A stretch of DNA of 64,000 nucleotides from Amanita rubescens (Eukaryota > Basidiomycota > Agaricomycetes > Agaricales > Amanitaceae), in the NCBI GenBank assembly GCA_015039365.1, contig WION01000005.1, forward strand, positions 1,054,001 to 1,118,000, given 5' to 3'. The notes below the pieces were generated by a model that did not search any database, was not told where the DNA came from, and was given only the letters and a program-made list of their open reading frames with translations. This document shows, piece after piece, positions 10,998 to 22,055 of this stretch. The position numbers and the translations under genes are program-made. The first letter of the stretch is position 1. Each line of letters opens with the position of its first letter.

Positions 10998-12983
10998 CTA
11001 CTTTTTGGCATTGAGCTTCGCGACGCTCGCCTCGCTCCTCATACGGCCTTTCTTTTTCTTCGGCTCGCTCTTTGCACTCTTCCTAACCCTAACCCGCTTC
11101 TTGCCATCACCGCTTGCCTGATCATTGTCCTTCGTCGTCCCCATCGCCATCCTCGCCTTCTTTTTCGCCAATCTCCGCGCAACGCGGTCTGCGTCTGCGG
11201 CTTTTGCCCGTTTACGCTCATCTTTAGACAAATGGGCCAACTTATCTCCGAGTTTAGGATTGCCCTTTGGCACGATGATGGGTTTGGGCGGTTGAACTGG
11301 TTGACTTTGCTTGTTGGCCTTTGTAGTTTGCTGGGTTGGTTGTGATTTAGATTTCGACTGTGACTGCGCTTTTGCCTTGTTAGTCTTGTGGGTCTCCGCA
11401 GTGAGCTGCTTTGTGGGTAAAGACGATCCGGGTATCGTTTTGCATCTCTGAACCCGTAGCTTGCGCTTGGCAAATTTGAGTTTGCCCGCTTCCAGAGCGA
11501 GAATTTCATCCACGCATTCTCGATCCTGTAAAGTGCGTTCAGCTCGAGGATCATTGAAAACATCGAAATGGACGAACCGCAAACTGGACGTATGCAAATC
11601 CTTTTCCGAGTTGGGTCTCTCGGTCTCTGACAATCCTCACACGAGTGACCCACGCCCGCTCCTTCTTTACTGAACGATTCTTTTCTCCTTCCTCATCCCC
11701 TTCGTCTTCTTCGTCCTCCGACCTTGGCGGAGCTTCTCCTCTCTCTTTCGACACCACACCCTCAAAGAATACTCTTAGATCTTCCTCTTTAGACGCAAAA
11801 TCCAGGTTTCCGACAAATATGGTCAATTTGGGGTTTGCATCTGGATCTCCTGTGGATGATTTACTAACAACATCGACGCGAAGAAGACGGTCCATAAAAG
11901 TCGTGCCGTCGCACTGGTGCGCAGCAGTTTGGGCCGCTTCATAGGGGTCTAATACCTCTTTGCGCAGTTTAGGTTCTGGTGTGGTGGAAGAGGATGGCAG
12001 GGAAGGGAAGACCGAAGCAGGATGGGCAAAAACGACGTAAGCGTGTACTGTGTCGGCTACAGAATGGAATTCTTGGTGGATGAATGCGATTTTCTTCTTT
12101 TGGTTTGGAGTGAGGAATCTCTTCTCGTCCTTGTTTTCGTTGGTGTCTTTGTCGGCTTGGGAATGACGCCATGTAGCTGCGCGGGCTTTGTCATGTTCTC
12201 GTCCTTCTTTTCCCTGATGTTTGTTGGAAGACGAGGTTTCGTCGCCCGTTGTTGTAAGATCAACTGCAGGATCCTTGAATGGGACCGAACGGAACCGAAT
12301 AGATTCAATTTTTGCGGTGGGCACTGCACAAAGGAGGTGCCTTCGTAGTTGCTTTTGAAGGGGCTATGAGGACGAGTTAGTGAGGGTTAGCATTGGCAAT
12401 AATGAATACGCACTCGCTTCTTGACAACTTCAACGCTCAAGTTCCCGACAAAGATGGTCCGAAGGTCCCTTTGTTCCGACGTCTCGTCCGGAGGAACGTA
12501 TTTCTTCTTGGAAGAGGCTTTGCGTGATTTCTCTTTAGGTTTCAAGAGAGATTCGTGAACAATTTTACTGGGGTCGAATGAATCGTCTTCATCGTCACTG
12601 GAAGCGCGTCCATCTTCTTCGTTTTCTGATGAACTCCCCTGCTCTGACTCGGATTCGTCGCTTTCTGATTCATCTGCTGAACGCGTATCTTCTTCCTCAT
12701 TTGTCTTCGTCAGAACAGTTTGAGTCTCCTTCTTTGCCTTCTTGCCAGCTACGCCTGTTGAACTCTCCTTTGCTTCTGATTCAAGCTTCCGCTTTTTGCT
12801 AGTCACATTCTGAGCTTTGACATCTGCCCTGAGCGGCGCAGTGTGCACCTATCGGTATCTCATAAGTTTTAAATTGAAAGATTACATATTTTCGCTCGCC
12901 TTTGATTTGAAAAGATTGTCCAACTCGGAGTCCACGGCCTGCACATCTTGCGCTTTTGGTAATAAGAATGAAGAGAGACTCAT
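10998..12983 (-). CDS. NOP12: Nucleolar RRM protein Nop12
   Basis: Four exons (12886-12983, 12414-12828, 11578-12363, 10998-11525) give 608 residues. The start MSLSSFLLP at 12983 is typical of the family. An acidic/serine-rich stretch (ESESDESESEQ) precedes RRM1, whose RNP2 is TIFVGNLSVE. RRM1 carries a long charged insertion. RRM2 has RNP2 LTIFVGNLDF and RNP1 KGFAYVQF. The tail is strongly basic (RVRVRKSAKSEPKKKKGR), as in yeast Nop12. The protein is expected in the nucleolus, assisting 60S subunit pre-rRNA (5.8S/25S) maturation. All three introns (57, 50 and 52 nt) restore the frame and have GT-AG ends. The start lies about 100 bp from the divergent tRNA-Ala gene, so the two share a compact promoter interval. 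Confidence 0.9.
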
Positions 12984-13085
12984 GGGTGGGTATACCGTAT
13001 AACGCCGTAAATTGCAACTTGGCGTTTTGCAGTGTGTCCCTGGGTGTTGCGAGATTCGAACGTCGACCCTGCAATGTACAAACAT

Positions 13086-13187
13086 GGGCGTTTAGCGCAG
13101 TGGTAGCGCGTATGCTTTGCAGGCCCTGCAGTAAAAGCGCAGATCCTTACTTGTATAAGGTCCAGGGTTCAATCCCCTGAACGTCCA
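13086..13187 (+). tRNA. tRNA-Ala (anticodon UGC) with 30-nt intron
   Basis: A full cloverleaf can be drawn. The acceptor GGGCGTT pairs with AACGTCC, including the G3:U70 wobble that marks alanine tRNAs; the discriminator is A. The D-arm is GCGC-AGTGGTA-GCGC, the anticodon stem TATGC pairs with GTATA, and the T-arm is CAGGG-TTCAATC-CCCTG. The loop reads TTTGCA, giving anticodon TGC at 13118-13120. A canonical-position intron (13122-13151) follows nucleotide 37. CCA is not encoded, as expected for a nuclear tRNA. Confidence 0.93.
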
Positions 13188-13190
13188 ACC

Positions 13191-13198
13191 TTTTTTTT
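13191..13198 (+). terminator. Pol III terminator of tRNA-Ala
   Basis: A run of eight T begins three bases after the discriminator base of the tRNA, the standard RNA polymerase III termination signal. Confidence 0.85.
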
Positions 13199-13504
13199 CG
13201 TCACGCACGTATATTTATAAGGTTGAATCACACAGTCGGCAAGTATGAATGGAATTGATACCGAGGTAGAATTGTTCGGAGCAGGAGGCCAAGCTTCTCA
13301 ACTTCTCTTAATCATGTCCCGGTGTTATTAGAAGAGTAATAATTAAAACGATTTTCGATATTTAGAACTTCATTCCGTAGTGTACGGATGTAGCGGATTT
13401 GCCAGCTATTACTTAAACTTACGCCTGCTGTCAGGCTACACATCCTGCAATGTACGTGATCTTCTCAATTGTTTTGTCTTGAATCGCTCATCGATACGCT
13501 TCAG

Positions 13505-15024
13505 ATGGCAGAAATTGATAAGCGACATGGAATGGAAAGTACACGTGGCCGAGTTGGACCTGAAACGGACGACAGCCATGCTGCCTCGTTTATGACACAT
13601 CCTTTGTCACTTTTGAATGCCTGGATGCCTCTCCATCCTTTTCCCAGTGCTTCGACAGAACCGTAACGAACGCAGGGAAAAAACCACCTCTCTTACCCAG
13701 GATCTTATGCAGCATCATCAAGAACTTCGCCCGGATAATGCCAGTGGTAATTTTGATACTTTTCTCCGCAGCTTCATTTACACTTATCTTCCCTTTCAGA
13801 GCAAGGTGCACCTTATCCTATTCTTATCAGAGGTCATTCCCTCCGGAAATCGCGCGTACCCCCAAGTGCTACAAGTCAGTTGGATGAAAACTTTGACGCT
13901 ATCTCGCAAGACGGCACGACAACCGCGCGCACTCCCCCCCGGCGTCGCGATTGGGAAACCGAACGGACTTCCTCCCCTTTGGATGAAGATTTTGATCTAA
14001 TGACATCCAGTGCTGGAGCAACGACTGCGCGCGGGTCAATATACAGCGATCCCCGACCACTCCCACCAGAGGGAAGTTATAGATACATGCCCGAACGTTC
14101 GCGCGTCTATAGTCCAGACGGAAACAAGATCGGTAACTCCGGGCCCGGGACTCAAGGACCAAGTCGTCATAGTACCATAACGCGGTCGACGAGTAAGCAC
14201 GGGCGCCATGGCTCAGGCTCAGGTCCACAGTTTGAGGTGGTGAAGAGCCAAGTCGTCGAAGATGGTCCTGAGCGCACAGTCACTGTTTCTCTATGGAAGG
14301 AACAGGTTGCAAAATCTATTGGCCCAAACGGCGAGACAATGAGTGTGCACTACTACAGCGCAGAGGAGGTTCTTCCGAATACGATGTACACGAATGAAAC
14401 TCGAGGAAGAAGAGATGAGTACACACCGTCTGAGGTTAGTCACTCATAGCCAACAGAATTACTGTTCTTTGCTAACATCAAGTCATGCAGGCTGGCGATA
14501 CTCGACCAGTTCGGGATATCCCGTCGTCTCCTCGAGATATAACGCCCAGTGAACGAAATTACCGTCACCGCAGTCCTCAGTCTCCTGGACCAAGTTTGAC
14601 GGGGAACCGAAGTGACATATATTATGGACAGTCGCCTCCTCGAATTTCAACTCCTATGAGGCCTATGGGGGGCGCTCAATCTTCTACACCATCCTATTCT
14701 CCTCAACCTGCTTCTCCATCATCAAAAGACAATTCTCCTGGCCGGATAGGAGCCCAACATCATGGTGGGCCAGACAACAGTATAAGCACCATCAAATCGC
14801 TTCCAACCATTGAAATGGAGAAAATTCTCGACTCGTGTGAACCTTCTCTGGTACACATCGCGCCTATTCTTGCTTGTCTTGGTATAACCAGAGAGGAACA
14901 TTTACGCGCGATTATCAGGTTGTCGGAAGAAACGAGGGACAAGGAAGTCAAAGAGGAGGCATTAAGACTCGGCATGACAGTGATGGAGTGGGCGATTCTG
15001 TTGGATAAACTTCACTCTTTGTGA
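13505..15024 (+). CDS. Conserved basidiomycete low-complexity protein
   Basis: The coding chain is clear from about 13659: exon 13659-13746, exon 13800-14434 and exon 14491-15024 join in one frame. Most of the protein is Pro/Ser/Arg/Asp-rich and probably disordered, with two LDE-(N/D)-FD short repeats (LDENFDAIS, LDEDFDLM). The last 70 residues form a compact, well-structured-looking helical domain (ILDSCEPSLVHIAPILACLG ... LRLGMTVMEWAILLDKL) that I believe is conserved in hypothetical proteins of Agaricomycetes. Function unknown. The N-terminus is uncertain: an ATG at 13505 can be joined to the exon at 13659 by a 106-nt intron in phase 0, but this first exon is a guess. Confidence 0.6.
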
Positions 15025-15212
15025 AGTAGGTTTATCGTAGTACGCTCGTGCGGCGTGAATGTACTATACTCATGTTTCTGTCGCGCAATAATACGGACTG
15101 AGTTGTGGCTCGCAAATTCACGTGACAGCGCGTCTTTGTCGCGTAGGTCCAAGTTTGTTCCTTTCAGCATCCTCAAGGTAACAGCAAAGAAGAATTGGAG
15201 AAGCTCTCAGAA

Positions 15213-17467
15213 ATGTCTAGCGATCCGGCGTCACCTGAGCGGCAGGCTCAAGTCAAAACTGCCAGCGGCTCGGATCATAGTACACCAGGTTACGAACGCC
15301 GAACGGGTATATTCCTCCAGGACGCGTGCTTCCTGCATCGATTCATCAGGTCAAGGATAACATCTGGCATAGTCGAGCGTCCAGAACGCTTAAGAGCCGT
15401 AATGGTTGGCTTGTCCGCTACGATAGCACGTTTGGAGGATGCGCTGCTTAGCGGGAATGGCAGTAGCGCGAACAAAGTTAACGTAACCGATGGATCATCC
15501 GCCGGAAACCCCTTCGCTTCTCAATCTGATTTCATTGAGCCAAAATCTGACGTCGGGACGGAAGAACTCGAGGCCGCTATGGGTCGCATCACTATAAATC
15601 AACCGACGGCTCAACAACTTTCAATAAGCCCAGCTGTTCCTATTACGATCATCCAGAGTCAAGCATCTCTTGATCTCTTGAAACATCCAGCTGTCAAATA
15701 TGTCCATGGGGACATCGACAAGGACGTTTATCTCGAGAATCTCGTTCGATGGATGCGAGAAAGCTCTGATAAGATAGCCAACGGAGAGTCTGAAATTCCC
15801 AAGGAACTGTCTCAGGGTGATTTATATCGTCAGTTTTATCTCAAGTTGCTTTCTATGAATGATATTAACATGTAATTCTATTAGTCTGTCCACAATCTTT
15901 GGATGCGGTTCAAGGTGCGCTCGGGACAGTGTGCGAGGCTGTTGATCGAGTCATGACATCCGTTGGGCACACCCGCAAAAGCCAAGCAGAAAGTTCGCCA
16001 ACTCTGAACATTCAGCGTGCTTTTGTTGCGATCCGCCCGCCGGGCCACCATTGCGGCGAGGATACACCCTCGGGATTTTGCTTTGTTAATAATGTTGCAG
16101 TCGCGGCTGCTCATGGTTAGTGCAATCTCCTTCATGCGAAATGTGGAGTAATTTACTCGTTCCCTTTAGCGCACCAAAAATACGGCGTCCAACGGATCGT
16201 GATTTTTGACATTGATCTTCACCATGGTATGTTGCTAGATCTCCCCGAATAGTCGCTTGTCTGACGACATACATGTCCAGGAAATGGCACACAGTCCATC
16301 ATTTGGCAAATAAATGAAGAGACATACCGCCAAACGCTCGAGAAAGAGGCGGGCGGCATTGTTTCGAAAACAGGACCGCAGATATATTATGGTTCGATTC
16401 ATGATATATTGTCTTTTCCATGCGAAGTCAGCCTCTTAAGTTCATTAGCGTGGAAATGCTCATTCACTACATAGGACGGAAAAGTCGAACTCGTCCAAGC
16501 AGCCTCTGCCTCAATTCACAAAGCTCACGGGCAGTATATCGAGAATATACATCTGGAGCCTTATTCTTCGGAAGATCAGTTTTGGGAAGTACTGTACAAT
16601 CATAAATACCGCCGGCTGCTCAAGAAGGCCGAAGAATTCCTCGCTGATACCGGCGGACCCGGGAATGATGTGTTGGTTTTCATCAGGTCCGTTTCTTCTC
16701 CTACTCCGTTCTCGGAGGCTAAGCCGGCAGAGTAGTTGTGGAATGGATGCTTGCGAACACGAATATGAATCCATGTCTCGCCATGGGCGCAAAGTTCCGG
16801 TTTCCTTCTACCACCAATTCACACGCGATGCGTGCGCATTTAGCGACCAGTTCGCTGATGGGAGGATCATCAGCGTACTCGAGGGAGGTTACAGCGATCG
16901 GGCATTGATCAGCGGGACGATGGCGCATATATCTGGACTCGTGACCGCACATAATCACAACATGGATGATAAGGTGAACAGAACTTGGTGGGATGTCGAT
17001 AATCTTGCAAAGGTTAGTCCAATCTGTCATCATATTGATCACGTCACAAATAGCAATACATCACTCGACAGTTGGAAAAGGCGACTAAACAGCGTAAAGG
17101 TCCTGGGGGTAGAAAATCTCTGCAGAGCCAGGAAGCAACGGAAAAGTGGCTGCAGCGCACGGCAGAGATCTTGTCTTTTGTGGATACTGGGGCAGCTATT
17201 CGACCGGCAGAGTCTAGAAGGTCTAGTGAACCGCCCTCGATGACATTGCGCGATCGAGGTAAGAGGGGGAAAGACACGACGGCTTCTCCCCCTCGCGCGA
17301 GCCAGTCTACCTGGGGAAGAAATGGAGGGAAGCAAAGGTCTGCGAAGATGCCTGAATCTGTGTCCCTTCCTGCTGGAAATCCGAGGGGAAATGAAGGCGA
17401 ATTAAATGAGCAAGGACAGGCGAAGAAGCTGCCACGCGTAATTTTGCGTCTAAAACCTGAGACGTAA
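15213..17467 (+). CDS. HOS3-like class II histone deacetylase
   Basis: Seven exons (15213-15828, 15885-16115, 16170-16226, 16281-16426, 16475-16686, 16736-17012, 17072-17467) encode 644 residues. Deacetylase signatures are complete: FLQDACFLHRF near the start, RPPGHHCGED with the tandem catalytic histidines (about residue 256), SGFCFVNNVA, the zinc-site strand IVIFDIDLHHGNGTQ, SCGMDACEHE and the glycine-loop LEGGYSDRAL. The long substrate-pocket insert and RHGRKVPVSFYHQF resemble fungal Hos3 enzymes rather than Rpd3 or Hda1. The tail after about residue 520 is basic and low complexity and ends in PRVILRLKP, a terminal motif I associate with this subfamily. Expected role: zinc-dependent removal of acetyl groups from histones or bud-neck/septum substrates. 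Every junction keeps the frame. The start is the first ATG of the open frame. Confidence 0.88.
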
Positions 17468-17581
17468 TCTCGAGGGCGTCATTCGGTTGATACCCTCATC
17501 GTGATACCCACTGAATTATTTGTATATTGGCAAACTTATCAAGCATGATAATACATGGATGAGGACATTGATGTTATGCGC

Positions 17582-19219
17582 TTACTCATCTGCGACTACG
17601 ATTACAACTTTTGCCTTGTTCTGTCCTTTCTGGAGAGCCAAAAAAGCGTCTGCTACTTTGTCAAGTCCCCTATGAACCTCTTCGCCATATTTCAGCTCTC
17701 CCTTGACAAGGCGAGGGATCACGAAGTCTTGATGATCATTCTTCCACTTGGGTCCAAGGTTTGATGCATTGAACCCCGACAAAGTGATTGACTTTGGGAT
17801 TATTTGGACCAGGTTCTGCAACGAAATAAGCAAAATGCACACCATGTGAACGACGAGCGACGAATTACCCGAACGGAAAAGTTGCCATTGGCATATCCTA
17901 AGGGAGTTGTCTAGTTTACATGTTTTCTTTCTGACGATTTAACATACCTGATACCATGCCGCATTCCTTTGCCGCAAGTGAAGATTAGAACTTCATTGAT
18001 GAGATAACGATCAATGGACAAACGTACAAGGAGTCGAGCACCAACATTGGCGTTATCAATTGCCGCTTCCAGAGTTTCGCCGCCTACATTATCCCAGAAG
18101 CTGTGTTATCGATATATCAAAGAGTCTTCGTGAAACATCAAGCTATCACGCACATATCGATAGGTCCTTCCTTTTTCAGGACTTCTTTTGTGTCCGTTGT
18201 CTTGTAATTAAATACAACATCAGCCCCGATCTCTTTCATGAATTGAACCTTTTCCTCGGAGCCGGCCGAGGCGATGACCTTCAACCCATCAAGCTTGGCA
18301 ATTTGAATGACCAATCTGTGTGTATACAGTCAAAGTTGAACAGAAAGGCGACTCGAGAGATGACACAAACGATCCAACAGCACCTTGTAGTCGAAGGGTT
18401 AGTCATTTTCGATCGATAGATTGGGCGAGTGGTAAGACTCACTTGCTCCTGATGACACGAAGACCGTTTCACCCTGATGTCCGGTTTGGTCATTACTTAT
18501 TAGGACAAACGGGCAAAAATAAACCTCACCTTTTTGGCGCGAGAGTGTTCACGCCATCCTGCAAAAGCAGTCAAACCTGAAATGAAACAGTCATCAAAAT
18601 GCGCAAAAGATCGTAACATGCGTAGATCCCTTACCTGGCATACCGGCCACTCCGATATAGACACTCCATGGGAGGTTATGAAGATTTTCGATTTTTGATA
18701 AACCGTCGATGTTAGGAATGATACTGTATTCTTCATGTGCTTCAGGTCCATCAGCATGATTCCAGAACTAGGGTTCCATCGCGTACCCAAGGATCGCCCA
18801 TATAAGTGGTCTCCAGGCTGTACCCCTGGGAACTCGGAGCGAAGGACGACACCGACGCCGTAGCTCCGAATGCTGTATTGCCATAGTCAAAAGGACATTC
18901 TTATTAAGCCTATCCGAGGAAAGTAATTACGGTTCACCAAGCTTGAAGGGCTGGGTTTAATCATCAGGTGAGTTTCTCGATTCAGACGCGGCCATACACC
19001 ACCTACATTGTAAAAGTGTGGCCCCTCTCGCATCATTCCGCCCATGTAAATATCGAGCGAAAGGACAAGTGTCTTGAGTAGTAATCCACCGTTAAGTTGT
19101 GCATGTTCGAGATCGATGACAGAGGAGGTGTCGTAAACCAGAGTCTTGCCTGGTTCTACAAGACCGCTAGCAGGAAGCCAAGAGTTGAGTATGACACGGC
19201 TGTTAGAGACGGGAGCCAT
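17582..19219 (-). CDS. MDR-family NADP-dependent oxidoreductase
   Basis: Start ATG at 19219, stop at 17582, with roughly eight exons. Recognisable pieces in order: TLVYDTSSVIDLEHAQLNGG and LVLSLDIYMGG at the N-terminus, SYGVGVVLRSEFPGVQPGDH, EEYSIIPNIDGL, LPWSVYIGVAGMPG, LTAFAGWREHSRAKKGETVF with the nucleotide-binding AxxGxxG turn, VIASAGSEEKVQFMKEIGAD, FWDNVGGETLEAAIDNA and the C-terminal LVKGELKYGEEVHRGLDKVA. This is the leukotriene-B4-12-hydroxydehydrogenase / CurA-like group of medium-chain reductases, which reduce alpha,beta-unsaturated ketones with NADPH and lack catalytic zinc. Several introns are about 50-60 nt; the exon ends in the 17.9-18.5 kb part were not all fixed. Substrate unknown. 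Confidence 0.82.
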
Positions 19220-19400
19220 CGTGAATGTTGTTGTATTCCGAATAGAAATTAGACGGTCATATATATACCTGAGCACCAGCCAGCAGAGAATTGTTCATCT
19301 TGTCGGATGTCTTCCGTGATGCAGGCTTTGAGTGAAATCCGTTCTCGTAATAACTCGCGATCGGTTATTTGTCACAGAACCCAGTTACAAATTCCCGGAG

Positions 19401-19527
19401 GCACGCAGACTCCTACCCAGTCCCAACGGTGCTAGCTTGACGATGTTATGTAAGCGTGAAGCACCATACGCTTACATAATATCGTCAAGCTCACTCCGAG
19501 GGACTGGGCAGGAGTCTGGGAGGCACG
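19401..19527. repeat. Imperfect inverted repeat / hairpin
   Basis: Two arms of about 56-59 bp (19401-19456 and 19469-19527) are reverse complements at roughly 80% identity and are separated by a 12-base loop. The innermost 22 bp, from GAGCTTGACGAT outward to ATGTAAGCG, are nearly perfect. It lies about 180 bp upstream of the MDR gene start. It could be a foldback transposon remnant or a transcribed hairpin. Confidence 0.8.
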
Positions 19528-20329
19528 GATCACTTGCGCGTGCAGTTGTCTTGTAAGGACTAATTCTGACCTCGCTGAAAGTTGCTGTCCGCTTCAGCCG
19601 CGGGGTTCTGTCTGATTTTTTTACCACCACGCAATCTGGGTAAGCCCTCAGCTTACTAATAGTCCAAATGAAACGTATTAGTATTACGTCGCTTTCATGA
19701 GTCATCAATCTGTCATTGCAACCGTGTCGAATTCGACACAGCACATTTCCGGGACGCGAAACCAGCCACCATACCATGCTAGCTACATTAAGCCTAATCT
19801 ATGACATCAAATACATTCAACAAGGGGTGGGCGATGGGAGCGAGTTGAATCATTACCAGCTCTTAAAACATCCCGCAGCAGGTTCGCAGGTATTCTAGAG
19901 CAGGCATAAGGGTCAAAATCGCGTCTATAGGACATACCAGAGCAGTATTTCTCTCACGAAGTGTACGCGTAGCTGATATCACTGGCAAGGGGAATATTAG
20001 ACAAGAAAGACGTGTCAAACGGTGTTTGTATTTTGCATTGCTCGAGACCTATATATATGCCTCCCAACTTCCAATGAAACCACGAAAACAACAAGTCAAT
20101 CACATTAGTTACGTTGATGTCGCCAGAGCAGAACTTCCTGCTCGAAAGCATTACGTGCGCAGCCTCAGAGCACTTCAAAATTATCACTGTTGTTTGGCAT
20201 TAGGCTAAACGTTTTTCTGTGATTGAACGAAGGGGTGCACTTTCAGGTACTAAGTCGAACACGGAGACGCTCAGTCTCCGGGGTGTTCATAACATTGAGC
20301 GTTTGAGCGCATGATGATCGGGATTCGGA
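19528..20329. other. Intergenic, nothing recognised
   Basis: Only short frames of 60 to 100 codons without similarity to any family I know. No exon chain or RNA gene seen. Confidence 0.5.
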
Positions 20330-21612
20330 CGCGTCTTTCGGTTCGGGAAGTTCCGTCAATTGTTCGGAGCCCTCCGAACTTATCCTTAGATAAGCGCTCA
20401 CGATCACGTGTACGCCGCACGGACCCATGATTGAATGTCTCTTGATGGTAATTCTAAGCTAGCCGAGGGATGAGGCGTGGTGTAGAATGTAGTCTAAGTG
20501 TGAGGTAGCGAAGTGGCTGTGCCACGGTCTCCCTTCTCTTTCCTGCCACATCAAGACAGCGAGACCCGACGTGACCGACTCCAGCTCGCTCTCGTGACGC
20601 GCCATTAGAGCTCCTCGGTTGCATTACAGCAGCTTCCGGATCTTTTCGCGCCCCACCCGCCACTCCCTCTCTCAGGTCTGTACTAAGGAAGATAAGCCAC
20701 CCTTCAGACGTCTTCCTCCCTTCTTAGTCCGACGTGCTTTTGAAAGGTCGAAAGGCTGACCTGCTCGGCGCCCACCTGCCCTCACAGCTCGCCTTGCCGA
20801 CCCCCAGCGTTTCGGGCCGGGAGTCCCTCCCGGGGGCTTCGCCCATCCATTTTTAACTCAAAGGCTCACTCAAGTGAAAACTATACCCTTCCCTCTCGTG
20901 AACGACCCTTTTCCTTAAAAGACATCTGAGCGTCGAAACGCGTAGATTGAATGTCTCATGCGCTCAAGTTTCAACACGAATCAACTCCGCCATGGCCACT
21001 ACTTCGTCGACCTTCGCATCGTCTCCACCCGTAACAGTCACGGCAGATGGACTAGCCCATGCACTCGATAAAATGGGACTTACCGAGTCGGTATCAGCGG
21101 CATTGCTATATGACACAATTCTGCAACTTCAGTCCCAAACCACCCCAGGCCCTGGTGATGCCATCCCTCAGAGTATGTCAAATTATGACATTCTTATGCC
21201 GATAAATAATATATTCTTCAGCCACTAACGAAGCTTCCCCTGTCGAGCACCGCCGTCCGTCGTGGTTATTTAACCCCAGGTAGATTCTTGTTTAGGTCGT
21301 CGAAACTCAGTCACCAAAACATCTGACGCGTTATCAGGCCGACATCCGATATCCCTCCAAGTAAGTTATTGTTACAAGTCGATTCGGTGACACGACGAGA
21401 CCAGTCGGCTTTTTCGACCCAGTTCGTGTCGAGGAACGCCGTAAGATGCGGGAAATGATGAAGGCAGCTTACCCCAATGGCCCTCCGTAAGCGCAGGCAG
21501 GGTGCATGTAGGTTCTTATTTAGGTCGTCGGGAGATCAGGCTGATAACCCGCTCTAAGGATAAGTTCTGAGGGCGCTGATTGATTTCGGCAATTCCTCGA
21601 TCCCGAAAGGCG
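20330..21612. mobile_element. TIR-flanked element, family unknown
   Basis: The 22-mer ending ...GAACTTATCCTTAGA at 20369-20390 recurs inverted at 21553-21574 with one mismatch, and a weaker match of about 60% extends 30 or so bases outward on both sides. The interior contains a C/T-rich stretch (20500-20900), a possible short coding start MATTSSTFASSPPVTVTAD at 20992, and two similar words (TAGATTCTTGTTTAGGTCGT and TAGGTTCTTATTTAGGTCGT) at about 21280 and 21511. No transposase is visible, so a non-autonomous element or decayed retroelement is inferred. Exact ends and target-site duplications were not established. Confidence 0.35.
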
Positions 21613-22055
21613 GCAAGGTCATCTTCCTTCTCCCAATGCTAATCATGTTTGGAAAGGACATCCCATAGCTACTCCTCTTTCCTAGACTACTGTCACTGCC
21701 TCAGACCTACACAGAAGTGGGGGATGACGAATCCTGATATTTATACATGGCATCATCATAATCACCCTGCTGGCTAAGGAGTGCGACAACGTAGGCTCCT
21801 GAAACTTCCAATGAAAATCGACGTCTGCGGGAAAATATAGGCACACACAGATACATCGCATACAATGCAGGACATCGAGGATAGACTAACTGTTGTAAAC
21901 GAACGACCTGCATGCAAACGCATGGTTATTCTGCAATGCGTCAGACGCGTTGCTATCTAGAATTGACTGGACTATCACCCTAGATGGTTTTATTTTGTAA
22001 GGTCCAGTATGCCGCTTCTATACCTTTCGTACATCATATCATGTTAAAAAGAACA
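21613..22055. other. Intergenic, nothing recognised
   Basis: The 3' flank of the Crinkler-like gene. No open frame with a recognisable product. Confidence 0.5.

Noticed and set aside
13020..13080. Possible second tRNA on the minus strand (ACGTTCGAATCTCGCAAC resembles a T-arm and acceptor end)
   Set aside because: The T-stem bases do not pair and no matching 5' acceptor or D-arm exists.
13190..13504. Additional tRNA or snoRNA downstream of tRNA-Ala
   Set aside because: No cloverleaf and no convincing paired C/D or H/ACA boxes.
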